A stretch of DNA of 64,000 nt from Pristionchus mayeri (taxonomy: Eukaryota; Nematoda; Chromadorea; Rhabditida; Neodiplogasteridae). The stretch spans positions 25,475,067-25,539,066 of the forward strand of contig BTRK01000002.1 of the NCBI GenBank assembly GCA_036245805.1, given 5' to 3'. The notes under the pieces were generated by a model, which saw nothing but the letters and a program-made list of their open reading frames with translations, was not told the origin of the DNA and searched no databases. Both the position numbers and the translations under genes were made by a program. This document shows, in pieces, positions 10,954-24,500 of the stretch (position 1 is the stretch's first letter; each line of letters starts with the position of its first letter).

Positions 10954-13900
10954 CTACCAGACGGTGCACTTCTTCTCTGGATTCAGCTTCGATCCTAGCG
11001 GACAACTGAAATCATACATTGATATGGATAAGTAAAGCTCCAAGAGCAAATATATTCCATGGTCAGTCGGAAGATACAAATAGGACTCCATCCTTACCTG
11101 AAAGCCTTGGCGAAGTCAGGGAAATTGCTGAGCACGCCGATGACTCGGAAGATCTCGGGAGAGTGCTCGTCTTGAAGTACCTGATAACAATGTTAACGTT
11201 TATTTGTATTTTCAAATTTGAGTGATAGTTCTGATTTTATCATTTGAAGTGTCACCTGCTGAATCGCCGCAGCGCGCGTCTTGTGGCCGCACCAGAACTG
11301 AGAAAATACATAATTAATGACTTTCGCAATCCATTTACTCAGATGGTTTAGTCTCACTGCCCAATTTCTTTTCCTTGTATCATCGCAACTTCATCAACCC
11401 GCACGACCGCACGGGTGTTCACAACCAGCAGCTAATTGCGGCCAGGCGGAAAAATATTTTTAAATCTCCCTCTAGCGATTAGGATGTGCAAGATTACTCG
11501 GATTACAGTAATTAATTTATAAAATCACGCGCTAGAATTTATCGGGAACTGGCTATTACTGTACCTCACGCGACCCTATTTCGAAAGTCTGTTTCGAAAC
11601 AGTTTTCCATTTCTATTGATTTGTTTTGACATGTTTGCTTGTGTGTTTGCTATTTAAAATGCTTTTATTGTGTAGGATATAATGAAGCAGAACTCCTTCG
11701 TGTCCTCCGACGGGAGAATACAAGGGCAACTCTGGCCGCGTCATGCGCGTCTACCGCAAGAAGTTCGTCGTTCACATCGACAAGACCATCTGCGAGAAGC
11801 CCTACGGATCGGCCCCTCCGGCGTGAGTCCACTCCTCCAACTTTCTTATAAAATGGAGCGTACTGATGCGATGTTAAAAATCGTTGCAAAGATAGAATCT
11901 TTGCATGTTTTCCCAGCAGCAATTTGTCTAAATCAGCTTCAGTTGTTCGTCTTTATCATATCCACTTATTCAGGTCGCCATAACCACGCTAAGGCTCGAC
12001 AACGGAAGCAAGAAGATCATCGAGCGCAAGGCCGCCGGAAGAGCAACAATTTTGTGTTTTTTTAACGATCGAATCGATACCTTGCGATAAAGTCTTATTC
12101 TGCATTATATCTGGTTTCAATATCATGCTCGATAGTGCACTTCTTTTGTGCGATCATGTAAAAACCATGAGCAACGTTTTGAACTTGTGAAATCCCTGGC
12201 AAGGCCCCGCACGACGGTTGGGAGGGAATGACGCGCGCCAAGCTCTGACTCCGCCCACAAAGCAATAGGAGCATGCTTGTGGGCAGACGGCGCGCGCCAA
12301 AGTGCGAGGGGGCGGGGCCGCCGATTTGTGAACAAATTAGTTGTTGGTAAACGGTCGTTTTGAGCACCCGTGGACCGGAATGCTCACATTGGCGTAGCTG
12401 AGGAAGAATACTTGGTCGTTGCTCAGATGCTGCAGACCAGGCAGTCGTGGCTCTTCCTCATCAGAAGACTTATCGATGTGAGCACGATACGCCTGTGAAA
12501 GAATATTGAAGACTCGAAAGAAAACAATCAAAATACCCTGTAAGCCTCCTTGACTCCTCCATTGTCAGCGATGTTCTCACCGAGAGTCAGCTTCCCGTTC
12601 ACCTGAATGTTCCTACTCGTCTCCCCTCTCATCTCCTCTTCTCACCTTCATCTCAGTCTCCGGGACGGTGTATCCATTGTACTGGTCGATGATGCACTGC
12701 TTCCTCGTCTCGAATCCCTTCGCAGATCGATCGTTCCACCAGTTGACCAGATTGCCCGTCTTGTCGTACTGTGAACCTGCGAACCAGAAATGGCCCGTCT
12801 CTCTACAGTTTCAGTCCTATCACTCGTAGCCACTCTGATTAGAGCTATTCTGTGTAATAATTCAGAAAATAAACAAAAAATTCTTACCTTGATCATCAAA
12901 TCCGTGGGTGATTTCGTGCCCGATGACTGCTCCGATCGCTCCGTAGTTGATGGCCTGAAATACAATTTTGAAGCTCATTTGATTTCAAAATTCCACTCAC
13001 CTTGGGGAATGAGCCAGAGAAGAAGGGCGGCTGGAGGATGCCGGCTGGGATGGCTGAAAACAAGATTTAGCTTTCAAGCACGTGCCAATTTGAAATCCAA
13101 TTTGAGAAACAATCTTAATTCAGCTCACTGATGCTGTTCTGTTCAGTGGAGTAGAAGGCGTTGACAACAGCGGGAGAAGTGGAGAATTCCTCCTTGTCGA
13201 AGGGAAGCTTCAGCTTGTTGAATTCCTGCAGAGATAATGGCATTAGAAGGACACTTTGAGCTCAACAAATGAAGCGTAAACAATGAGGCGAACCTTGTCA
13301 CTTGTGTAAACGATGACCTTCTTGACCATGCCAAAGTAGGAATCCTCGAGGGAGATGTCGATCTGTAGAATAAGACATGATTACAGAGTAAGAAGTCGCA
13401 GATGAGAGACCGAATCGAAAGTAAATGCAGTTTTCAGATCTATAAAATCACTCACATTCTGGTACTTCTCATCCAACTTCGCAGGGTCCGTGATGAGTTC
13501 AGGGTAGCCGATGAGCTGCACCATTGCATTCGCCTGAAGTTATTACTGTAGCTCATGAGTACGGTAGATTATGATACCTTATCGATCGCGATCTGCTTCG
13601 TATCCGTGTCCATCCAGTCGTTCTCCATCACCAGTGAGGCGAACGACGCACGGATATTGGCGATCATCGCCTGCAGAAATTACGGTAGGTTCGCTACTTG
13701 GACCATCAATAACTGATTATTTTCTAGGGATACGGTACCTGAGCCTCCTTCTTGTCGTTCTTGTCGAAGTGCTCGCCCACGTAGAGGGCACCAGCTGCCA
13801 GAGGGAAGAACGTAGAGGGCACCTGAGTATTCATTATTTGTGATTTATTGGGGTGTCCGGAAAGTTCGTATAATTTTTTGTTTTTATTTTTTATTCAATG

Positions 13901-16900
13901 CTTTACAATTCTCAGTGACCAATGTATGCCCCCTTCTTTCTCAATACCTCCCTCCAGCGATTGGGCAGGGTCTCGATTCTTCTCTTCCAGAATGCGGGTT
14001 TCTTCGAGACTGCCCAGTTCACGAAAGCCCTCACAACTTCATCTCGATTCTTGAACTTCTTTCCTTTGCAGAAGTCAGAGAGAGAGCGGAAGCAGTGGTA
14101 GTCGCATGGGGAGAGATCCGGGGAATACGGTGGATGGGGAATCCTCTCGATCTTCAGCTCGTCCATTTTCTTCTGGGTTACCTTCGCTCGATGTGGGCGA
14201 GCATTGTCCATCAGAAGAAGAATTTTGCCCTGGTTCAGGAGTCTGGGAGGGACTCTGATCGCGACATCTTCCAGTTGTACAGAGAAGAGGTCGGCATTGA
14301 TGCTGGTGCCAGGGGCGAGGATCTCCCAGTAGATGGGACCGAGCACTGAGAAGAAGAAGCAGAGGAGTTCCTTCTTTCCGTGCTCTTCCTTCTTCGGGAC
14401 GGGCGTGGGCTTCTCATCTGCATCCACCCATTGCAGTCTCCTCACAGGGTTATCGTACGTGATCCAGTTCTCATCTGTAGCGATGATGGAATTGACCCAT
14501 CGAAGATTGGATCTACGATGGAGTAATTCCCGACAGACTTGAACACGATTTTTCAGCTGTTCGGGGGAGAGGTCATGGGGAATCACTTATGGGAGTTTCG
14601 GCTTCTTCCCAGATCGATGGATGATATCGGACACCGTTGATCTGGGAGTACCAGTATCCTTCTACAACTCACGCACACGGGCCATGGGCTTGCGCTTCAG
14701 TGTGCGGAGAACGAGAGGCTGATCGAGGGAGGGAGGGCGTCCAGAGCGGGGTTGATCATCGAGACCAAACTCCCCTTTCTTGAAGCGGGAGAACCACTTA
14801 TAGCAGAAGGGTATGGAGGGGGCGTCAGCTCCTTCCGATTGGGCCAGGGCAGAGTGGGCCTCCTTCACGGATCGGCCAAGACGGTAGTAATGAAGTAAAA
14901 CTGCTCGGAAGTAGAGATGGGATTCCATCACAAGAATCAATGTAGCAACTAGGAGACTGATTAAATCCTCTCACTACTCAACGTCAGAATGATGCAATAC
15001 ATTGTTGACAAACAGATTGCGCAATCACTGCATTTGATCGCGAACTGTCTTTTTTCCGAGACATTATACGAACTTTCCGGACACCCCAATAATAAGCATT
15101 CCAAGACTTATCGATTTTTCAAATCATACTTCGTATTACGACGCTTCTAATGAATCGAACTCAAGGCAAGATAAGCCTAAGTGATTCAGAAGATCTTCCA
15201 AGGAATCAGTCCATTATCTCACCTGGGTGCACTCCTTCCATCTTGGAGACTGCATCTGCTGGCCGGACATCACGCGGTTGAGTTCCTGCAGGGATATAAT
15301 GTCAATCTATTCACTGCTTCTTGTTTCACAATCAGCGTTTAGTCACTCAAAACGATAGAAGCATATGTTATCCTAGCACTTCCCTTCCAAAAAAACAATT
15401 ATCCTGAGGGAGATAAAACTCACATGGCGCACGTCTTCGTATCGATCGTCGAGGTACTTGGTCATCGAGTGGACGAGACGCCAGAAGAGGTAGTCGATAA
15501 TAGTGCGAGTCTCAGTTACGGAGAGAAGCGTCGACAACTGTAAAAGGATTCACACGGTTTATGTGCCCGGATTCAGATAAGTTTCAGCTTCAGTACTCTC
15601 CTGATCCTAACATAAGGGAAGGCAAAACAAACCTTCTTCATGTAATCCACTTCCGTCACGATGATCTGGGTCTCATTCGACAGGATGTCGTGCACGGAGG
15701 AAGGAGCGATCAGCTTGAAGTAACGAACCCAGTCCAGCTGAAACAGATAAATTCGTTTTAGCCTACTTCAATCCAAACCTGAGGCATGAGTGTGTAGAGG
15801 TCGGCGATGCGCATCTTGTTGTACTGCCTCGTCGAGTTGCGACGATCGTCCTCAGGAGTCAGCATCTGAGTATGACATTGATCCCCTTTTGAACACTTTT
15901 TTATAAATGTACTTTAATAAGGAAAGTGAAATGAGAGTGATTCACCTCAGCCATCTTCTTTTCGAATGCGAGCGTCTTCTGGATCGTCTCGTTCATGGCC
16001 GCAGTCCCGTTGAGACCAGCATCTCCCACGATCAGCATCGCCGTCTGAAGAGGAATATTCACTCACAGATATTGAATTAGTCTTTTCTGACCTTATAGAA
16101 GAATTTCTCGAATGCTGCCATATGCGATCCGAACATAGTGTTGTTCAGGTAGTAGTCACGCGATCCTCGTCCCAGAGACAGCGAACCCTGGTCCAGCTGG
16201 AATGGTTTTCTTTTCATTTGTTTCAAACGGTATTGTTTTTCCCAGCGGTTATTCAGATCTGATGAATCATTAGATACAATTTCCAAAGCTCAGATGGATT
16301 CTTTGGAAATGTTTCAAAATATTCTAATCTTGTAGGAATTTTATCATGTTGATTGTCATTGTCGACCTGAATGATGTTCCTGGTCGTATTCTTCGCATCA
16401 GCGTACACGTACGTCCCGAAGAAGACCTCGTTAGCGTAGTCGTGTCTGAGAGATACGAATTGTAGCAGAGATCTCTTTTTTTTCTATTCATAAAGAACTC
16501 TACCAGTAGGATGGAGAAGCTTAGGAATGCCATAGCAACTTCTCTCGAATTCTTGAAATATGCCTACCTCGCCTTGCCGAGAACAGCTGTGAGATCGAGT
16601 CCCTCCGATTTCCATTGGTCGCCCATCATGAGCGGCCATCCTCCGAGAGATTTGATCGCAGCAAGGACGGGACTGGAAAGGATGGTTGAAATATGCTCTA
16701 CAGATAAATTCTTGGGTCTTCCTCTTGGAGTCTTATGGCAAATCTGAACTAGAAGAAACAAAACGGAAAAAAAAACTAACTCAGATCGAATCTTCTCCAA
16801 CTCAGTGACATTCATGCAGATCTTGTAGGCAGTCTTGGCCATTCGAACGGAGCGAGATGGATGAGAGACATCCGACTCCACAGAGACTGAATCATCACCA

Positions 16901-19872
16901 ATTTATTGATTTCCTTTTTTCCTGTTCCATTTGATAAATTACATGAAAATGTTGAAAAGGGGGGGATAAATGGTGAGGATTACGTGCCTCTCAGCTGCTG
17001 TCTCACGATGTCCCTCACGTAAGTGAAGGTGCCGTAGACTGCCGAGTCGTCGGGGATCGGATGCGCGTAGTTCCATTGACCTAAAAAGTTGGAGTTGACA
17101 TTAATTTGTCTAGTAATTTCCATTTGATAAGAATAAGCTCGAAAAAATGGGGAAAGCGAACCGCAAGCATATTCAAAGAAGTTCTCGCACGGATCCGCCG
17201 TGATGTTCATCGCGTCCATCTGAATTGGTAAATTATTTTTTTATTATCATATTTTCGAAAATTAAATCTCACCAGATAGTTCGCTGCCCTCACACAGCCT
17301 GCTGTGGTGCAAACTTTGGGCTCCGGCTTGACAGTGGTGGTCGGGGGAGTCGTGGGAGGTTCGGTTGGTGCTGGAGTTGCTGCAGTGGTCGTAGTGGTCG
17401 CGTCGGTCGCAGCCTCGGTAGAGACAGTAGTGGAGAGGGCTGCCAGGGCGGCATTCGATGAGTTCGCTTCTGAAGAATCCATTTAATCCTTTCGTTCTGT
17501 CCATGTTTCGGTGATCGGAGAAATTTTAAACTGCACAGAAATCCGATCCAGCTACTTTCAACCATTTTTATGGCAATTGTCCGAATATTTATAATTAGTT
17601 TCTCAGTTGTATGATCACGTTTTTTTCGGTGGCAATTTGCACATTCATATAGTTTATTTTAGTTCTCGAGTGATCTCTGCCAGAGTCTCTGTGTAAACTG
17701 TGATGTGGACGTCCCGAGTCAAAGGCACAATCAACATCTCGCCTGCACTCAACCTCGTGGTCATTCACTTATCGATGTGAAGACATCATGATTCATGAAC
17801 ATAACCCAATTACCAGTTGTTCTCTGACTAATGTCGTCCTTCAATGAGGAATTGAGGAATAGAAAAGCGATGATTCAATATCTGCTTGACTTTTCCAATA
17901 TTCTAGTCAGACGATGGGTAAACAGAAGTTCTTTTAGAATTCACAAAACCGAGATGGTGCGATATTTCACTTTTTACCAAAGTAATTGAGACTAGAGTAA
18001 GTTGTCTGAGCTGCTTTGTTCGAGAATTACATACGGAAGGGTGGTAAGTTACCTGCGGCGAACTGGGCCATAAGCACGACGATGACGATACCACAGAGGA
18101 GGAGGATCAGAATGACGATGAGCAGGAACTTCTCGAGGAACGTGCGGATTCGCCACCATGATGAGATGCCCTGAGGAAAAAGAGGATCAGAGGGAGATAT
18201 CAAAGATCAACCTTTGTTCATTTCTAAATATGCGCTTTTCGTAGAACACTTAATCTGCTCTCAGCTAAATGAATCTCTACCGAATCCATTAGAGGATTCC
18301 TCCATTAACGTGAATGGATTATTCCGATATTCTCTCCAACGAAGCCATTTATATCGCGCTAAACGTGAGGATTCGAGGAAAAACGTGGAATTCGAAGAAG
18401 ATATTTCAAGGCAATGATTTTCTCCGTTTTACATGCTCCTTCACTCTGTCTGGCAGACTATGGTGCATTTGTAATGAAGAGAATCCCTCAAAGCCTATGT
18501 CAACCTTTTTCGGCACTGGCTCCGGCATGGTAAAAGAAGCGAGGAGATCAATCTTGGAAGGGAGAAAAGGCTGGTGGCTCTTTCCCCTTCGAACTGGCGA
18601 CTACAGACGAGGAAAAGGCGACTGGATGATGGCCACTTTCCCCTCTTTCTCCCTCTTCTTCTCTCGAAAATATCGTGATCACTACTGAATACTGCATGAA
18701 TCGGGCGGCGAAACGGGCGGGAGAGATTAAAGAGGTCGTCGAACGGGAGAAGGGCCAGATTATGCCCCCATCCATTCCCGCTTACTCCCTCATAATGCCC
18801 CCTGAGCTGTGCGAACGATGTGCAATTACGTACTTTTTCATCAAAAACAAAGAATATAAAAATATAAAATTCATAAAGAGTCATGAAAACATTGTGGAAT
18901 CCGATAGAGTGGTCGCGGAGTGATCACTACATCAAGAGCAAGCGCAACCTCGTAACCCCCTGACCTACCCTCGTCGGAGTCCAACTCTCGATGGCTGCGG
19001 CAGATACTGCGACGAGTCTAGAGCAGGCCCGTGGCGACCCCATGATGCCACTTATCAATCGATGATGGACCAATCAGAACCGACGGGGGGGCGAAAGTTA
19101 GCAGCGAGTGTTTACTGATAGAGACGTGCCCCGTACTGTTTGACGTTCTCGGGCGGAATTCACAACACTGCACTCAAACAGATAGATATGATACAGAGAA
19201 GAAGAGGGCAGTAATGAGCGCGAAGACTCAGTGTCTGGTTTCACCCAGCTAATTGTGACAGGAGAGGATGAGTGACGGCGGAAAAGGAAACAATCGAGCG
19301 GAACCTCATTATCGCATTCAGAAATTTTAGGAAAGACCTCTATCAGGACCTCAAGCTTCAGTTTAAACGTAGCTGTTTACCGAAATAAGAAGAATAAGTG
19401 AAGAAGGATAACTCACGGCGGTTAATTTGCCCGATCGGTACTTGACTCCAGCCAATGCAGATCCTCCAGTCGGAGGACATTCGGTGGTAGTGGGCGCGTA
19501 CGGGGTATCGAAGCAGGGAGAACTGGAACTGAAGCTGCCATCTTCATTGGTTCTTCACTTCATTCCATGTAACTACATCAACAACCAGAACAACATTATT
19601 GATTTTTTTGTGAAGACTCATGATTGATTCCTATTCTCTCTTTGAATAATATGGCACGTATCAATCACAATGAAAAATAGGTCTCATTTTTCTTCGACCA
19701 AGTAAAAAGTGGTGTCTTTTGTTACCATGTTTTCTCAGTGAGCTAACTCCAGAATGAATGCATTTGCCAACCTGGGAGAAGGTTCGGTTCCGTCCATGTT
19801 GATGAGCTGCATCTGGCTTTCGTTCGGTGCCATACGCAGGTGGATGTAATCGGGTGGAGTGTACGTGGGCAT
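10954..19872 (-). CDS. Neprilysin-like M13 zinc metalloendopeptidase, complete
   Basis: Type II membrane ectoenzyme that cleaves small peptides outside the cell; the family inactivates neuropeptides and other signals. I could join 28 exons from 19872-19772 down to 11005-10954; their lengths total 2562 bases, giving about 853 aa with every phase consistent. Order: short cytoplasmic N-terminus ([14 protein letters not shown]...), membrane segment at about 86-106, a Thr/Ala/Pro-rich stalk, then the M13 fold beginning CVRAANYL and [17 protein letters not shown]. Zinc ligands are intact: GHEITH (His685, Glu686, His689; 12888-12954) and GENIAD (Glu747, Asp751; 12537-12602). The C-terminus ends KKCTVW as in active members. 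Second exon start is 19528 or 19534 (both in frame). The intron between exons 16988 and 16886 has a GC donor. Introns hold an rpl-26 relic and a mariner; neither disturbs coding sequence. Nematodes have many paralogues, so no symbol is given. Confidence 0.93.
11682..12062 (+). pseudogene. rpl-26: Decayed ribosomal protein L26 fragment
   Basis: Three blocks match L26 in different frames: [10 protein letters not shown] (11682-11711), then [20 protein letters not shown] and onward (11722-11821), and [20 protein letters not shown] (11974 on). Between the first two blocks the N-terminal half is missing and the frame shifts; nine or so residues before VAITT are also missing. Blocks two and three are separated by a GTGAGT...TTCAG stretch of 152 bases that looks like a retained intron, so this is a DNA-level duplicate rather than a retrocopy. 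It lies antisense inside the last long intron (11298-12387) of the neprilysin gene. It cannot make L26. Confidence 0.85.
13848..15089 (-). mobile_element. Full-length mariner transposon (1242 bp)
   Basis: Terminal inverted repeats match for about 28 bases, starting TTGGGGTGTCCGGAAAGTTC, and are flanked on both sides by the TA target duplication (13846-13847 and 15090-15091). The element sits in the neprilysin intron between the exons ending at 15223 and starting at 13822. The transposase gene runs on the same strand as neprilysin. Near-perfect termini imply a fairly recent insertion, yet the transposase has stop codons, so this copy could only move in trans. Confidence 0.95.
13912..14940 (-). 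pseudogene. Mariner D,D34D transposase with two nonsense codons
   Basis: Read on the minus strand, one frame covers the whole 342-codon transposase but is interrupted by TAG after ...MARVREL (14662-14664) and TAA after ...KKPKLP (14587-14589). The N-terminal part (14940 down) has the helix-turn-helix region ending [10 protein letters not shown]. The catalytic part contains [11 protein letters not shown], then [10 protein letters not shown] and [11 protein letters not shown], where the second and third acidic residues are separated by 34 residues, the D34D signature of mariner. Catalytic residues are intact; the lesions are only the two stops. The open plus-strand frames here are shadows of this gene. 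Confidence 0.93.
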
Positions 19873-21185
19873 CGAGTGACGAGTGAAGAGACTGCTGAAG
19901 ATCCTCCCAGAAGACGATCAATTCATCCCCTGAATCAGGGAATATCTTCAGATTTAGAGAAAACGTATGCAGACAACATTGACACTGCGAAAAAAGATGA
20001 AGTAGATGCGTTGAAGCTATCTTCGCTGATCACGAGCCCCTAGTGTTTCACACCACGCAATCGCGCAGAGCACGAGGTTCGTGGAAATGGGTTGGGTTGC
20101 GTGGGAAATCGGGAGTTGGGGACGATAACCGCCGGAAGTCCGGCCAGAGTGGATGTGCAATCGGGTGGAATCGAAAATGATGCAGAGAAGGAGAAGGAAA
20201 CGACTGAATTGCAGAGGAGGTCACGCGAAATCTTAAGAAGAGGAAGTGCATAGAGAACTGTCAATCAGGGGACTCGCAAACAGATTAAACTGGAGTGATT
20301 CAAGCTACATGGCGATAAAGATGACAAGTAACGTCGAGTGTGAAACTTTAGCCCTTCGAAGCCCTTTTATAAAGCGACTGTCATCGAATATGGAAGATAT
20401 CGAGCAAAGCGAACAGAGAATGCTGGAACTTATCATTAATTCAACTCAATTCAGCTTACAACTCGGGGATAATCTATGCACGCTCGAGTGAATACCACTC
20501 ATTCAACGCCTCATATTTTATGGTTCCGAGGGTGAATAATTTAAGGATATTTCGAAGCGAAATTCGTTGAATACGGAATGCGTTTACATTAGAGAGAAGG
20601 GGGATGAATAGTGGGCTTCAACGAAGGGATTCGATCAAATTTCAATGAAAGAAGGCGCCTATTCATTGACCTCTGAGCGTGACTTGGCTCGTGTGTTAGT
20701 GCAGCCACTCTGTATACACAACCCTCACAAGTGACGATCAAATGTGGGGGGCGGTGGGAGTTTACAGAAGGACTGATTGGCTACGGTTTACGCGCCCCCT
20801 CACTCGCATGACTGGGGAGGAAGTGGAGAGGAGAATATAGAGGGAGGAGAAGGGGGATGGGGGAGGACTTTATTGAAATTAGCCGAGATTATGAGGGCTC
20901 CTGAGAACTGAGAAGGGGGAGGGGAGGGACTCTCTCTGGCACGCTATCTCTCTCCCCTTCCCTCTGGTCGTCTTCTTTCGCTCTCTACGCGAATCGATGG
21001 GAAGAAGTGAAGGAGAAGGCACGGGACTCGCTTCCCTCCGTATTTGCCTGCCTTGCCTTCTCTTCCTTCCCCTCATCGTTCTCCTTCTTCCTCCTCCCTC
21101 TGAACTCATTTGTCCGAGTGCGCTCACACAAGCGGATCCAATAAAGCAAATGGAGGAGAAATACATAATTTAGAGGGGAATCCGC
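19873..21185. other. Intergenic region
   Basis: This is upstream of neprilysin and downstream of the lipase, so it should hold the neprilysin promoter. No gene is supported. About 20800-21120 is purine-rich then CT-rich low complexity, which makes long but meaningless open frames. Confidence 0.5.
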
Positions 21186-21191
21186 TTTATT
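21186..21191 (-). terminator. Polyadenylation signal of the lipase gene
   Basis: AATAAA on the minus strand about 320 bases past the stop codon at 21512. Confidence 0.5.
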
Positions 21192-21511
21192 GACTGGCAA
21201 AGAAGCGAATAGAGAGGTCGAGTAAAGCTTCGAGGGACGAGGAAAACGACGAGATTCCATTGAGGAAGTGCGAATTGGCCGACGAATGAGCTCTTAGTCC
21301 GACCGCACTTTTGGTCGTATTCCTTGTCATTGAGTGGATACGAAAACACAGAGAATGGATGGAGTCTGGCAAGAAAATTTTGTCGTTCTAGCACACAATT
21401 ATATGGCTATAAGAAAACGAATAATTCAACGGCATCTAGGCGAAAGGATATAATTGTTATTCCTGAATGTGAACAGATCTCTAGAATGAATCTGGGAAAT
21501 TCCGTGTTGCT

Positions 21512-24500
21512 CTATTCGACTACGTGGTCTCGCACCATTCGAAGCTGCTGATGATACGAATTCTTGAAAACCTGAAAAGAAGGGAATTCCAGATATAGCC
21601 GAAGGCGATATTAGTATACGTTACAGACGCCTTCCTGTCTACCGCTTTTACGCCAGACTACTTTCCTGGTAAACAACAGTCCCTCATGGTCCGCGAAGTG
21701 AAAAGGGAAGAAAAAAAAGAAAAAAACGAACATCGTCGTGATTCCATCCGTTCGTGTACACTTTCTCGCCGTTGGAGTACGCGATTCGAGAGGTGGGCTG
21801 GAATGAGGGAACGGATAAGGTCTGGTACACGCAAATTATGCTATATTTTCCGATTTTTTTCCTAGCTTTCACTTGATTCCGTCTTGCTTTATGTCTTGTA
21901 TTGTTTTGTTAGGTGCTATGTTCAGGTATGTTAATAGACAAAAATAGTGAAATAATAAATATGAATAAAGTGGAACAATAAGGTGAGGCTAAGGCTAAAG
22001 TCTGCCACCTGATTGCAAACATAAAATCCGACGATGTGATCGGAAGTGGAGGAGATCGTGAAGATGTTCTGAGCCTCGTACCGAGAGTACGAGTTGATGT
22101 CCTCAACACAGTTTCTTATGCTTTCTTTGTTATACCGATAAGCTGGGTATTATCATCATAGAATACCACTACGGACTCTAATCAGGCTAGTGAAACGAAA
22201 CAGAAAACGTTCATTCTGAAGCGGGAATATCTAAACAGGAACACTTCTCACATTCAGGAAAGTAGACTGCTGCGGGCAGTTGCCCGAGTAGAGACCCGTC
22301 ACCTGACAAGCATTAATATAATTATGTAGCTAAATAAGAGTGTAAAATACAAAAAAAACTCACCTGGTTGCAGATGGGAATTCCAGGCAGGGCGCATCCG
22401 GGAATCGCTATTCCTCCCACCTTCAATTGCAGAGATACTATTGACTAAGTTGGTTCTCTATGACTACGAGTGATTTAAACATTTACTTTGCCTCATTTGC
22501 ACAATAACAGCTCACAATGGCTATTCTCTCCCCCCCTCTCACTCTCTCCCCTCCCTCTCCTCCTCTCCCCCCCCCCCTCTCACTCTCTCCCCTCCCTCTC
22601 CTCCTCTCCCTCCCTTCTCCACTCATTCCTATCCCGATGTTCACTCGCGGGCGGCTGGCAGCCTCTCTCCTCACACTCTTCTTCATAGGTCAGCTATTTT
22701 TTCGATAAATATTACCATAAATCCTACCGTAGTCTCATCATCGACTGGTGCACCACTTCGCACTAGAACCTATACAGAATTGCTATATATTTTATTTTCA
22801 TCACTATTAAATGCATAATTCCAGGCAGCAGTATAGTCGAGGCTGCGTTCGAATGCTACTCCGGATCGTACGATGAAAAGGCCACTGGTATCATTGATCT
22901 TTGATATCTAGGATTGGCATGGTCAGGATTGGCACGCACTCAGCTCTGATCGAACGAATCGACGAGATGGAAAGAGCGCTTTGAACTGATCTTTGATCTC
23001 TGCAGGCGCGGGCACATGCAATGGCGAAGTGTGCGAGTTGGTGGTGCAGTACAAGGGAATGGCACTTAACGCCATCGAGAAGATGACAGGTCCATTACTG
23101 TAACTCCATTCCCAAGCGACGCATTTCTTGCAGGTAGCTGCATTTCCGACCAGACGACAAAGCTTGGCTGCTGGAAGTACCAAGGGGAGCACAAGGCAAG
23201 AATTTCGAAAATATTTTTCAAAATTGAAATGATTTAAGGCGATCTGTCGCTGCGCGTTGGAGAAGTGCAACTCGAAAGAACACCAGGAACGAGTGGTGCG
23301 GATTTCTGCCCGAATCCTAATTGAAATATCGATTTTGTTCAGCTGAGGACCGCGCTGAACCACTCGGGAGACGCCCGAGGCTACTTGAGTCTGCTGATGG
23401 CTCCCCTGATGATGGCCATCTATCTCAATTCACGATGATTCCATTGAACCTTTCACTATGAACGCCCCCCGTGCTCAGCCACACGGAACTATAAACAGTT
23501 TTCGTTCTCCCTTTGATCTTTGAACTCTCGAATATTTCAGTCATAGTTGCACAGTCACTTTCACTTTCACACAATCCTTTGTTTCTTCGTTACTCTAGTT
23601 GATCTTTGATCTCTGATCACCTGCTGCGCCACTCCGTGGTTGGGTCCTGCGACTCCGACGAAAGAGTCAACGATTCCAGTGAGAGGTCCGCCGAGTTCCT
23701 CGCCTGTGTCCACGCAACGACCTGATGGAGAGCAGATATTTTACAGGATTTTCGATCCATTTGTTCGAAGGCCGAGGGCTGCACGAATTACAATCCGAGT
23801 CGATCCAAGTCATGTTATGTTCCGTCATCATTACTCATTTTTCTATTCTCAACTACTAGTGAATGAATAAAAATAATGGTTAAAAATTACAGCAATTCCA
23901 TAAGGAATATATTTTCTATGTTGCATCTCTCTGGTTATCTATGCTGTCTCACCTCCCAGAATGGCCTTCCTCGAGATGGGAACTCCCAGTGAGTACGAAA
24001 CGACGTCCACTGCACGACCAGTGTACAGACGGACGGAGACGAGCAGGGCACGCACCTATAGAAATCAAAGAATAATCGAGAGAAGGAATGGAGCTGCAAA
24101 GCTCAAAAGAGTTTTCTGAAAGACTTGCGCAGGTACTACTAGTAGAGTGATTTTGGTTATGCTTCAAGCGCAAACTATAACGGAACAAGGCCCTTTTGAT
24201 ACTCTTCCTTCATTAAGATAACAAAATTAGATCAAACCTGCTTGACATATTCGCACTTCATCGTGTATTCGGTCCACTTCAACGCATTGCCCTCAAAGAT
24301 CAGCGGTTATGGAAAGACTGATGATTGCCCAAATTGGAAATTTACATGATACTTCCTACTGAAAATTCACAAATACAAAATATATGATACCTGGTTGCCA
24401 TTGAAATACGTGGTGCCATACATTTCAGCATCAGTGTAGCCCTGAGTCCTGTAATTATCCATTCTCAATCACTGCTATTTTCTCTGCACAGAACAGGCCA

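Noticed and set aside
13840..14349. 169-codon plus-strand open frame
   Set aside because: Exact antisense shadow of the mariner transposase.
18495..18884. 129-codon minus-strand frame and overlapping plus-strand frames
   Set aside because: Inside the third neprilysin intron region, compositionally biased, no acceptor/donor pair links it to neighbouring exons.
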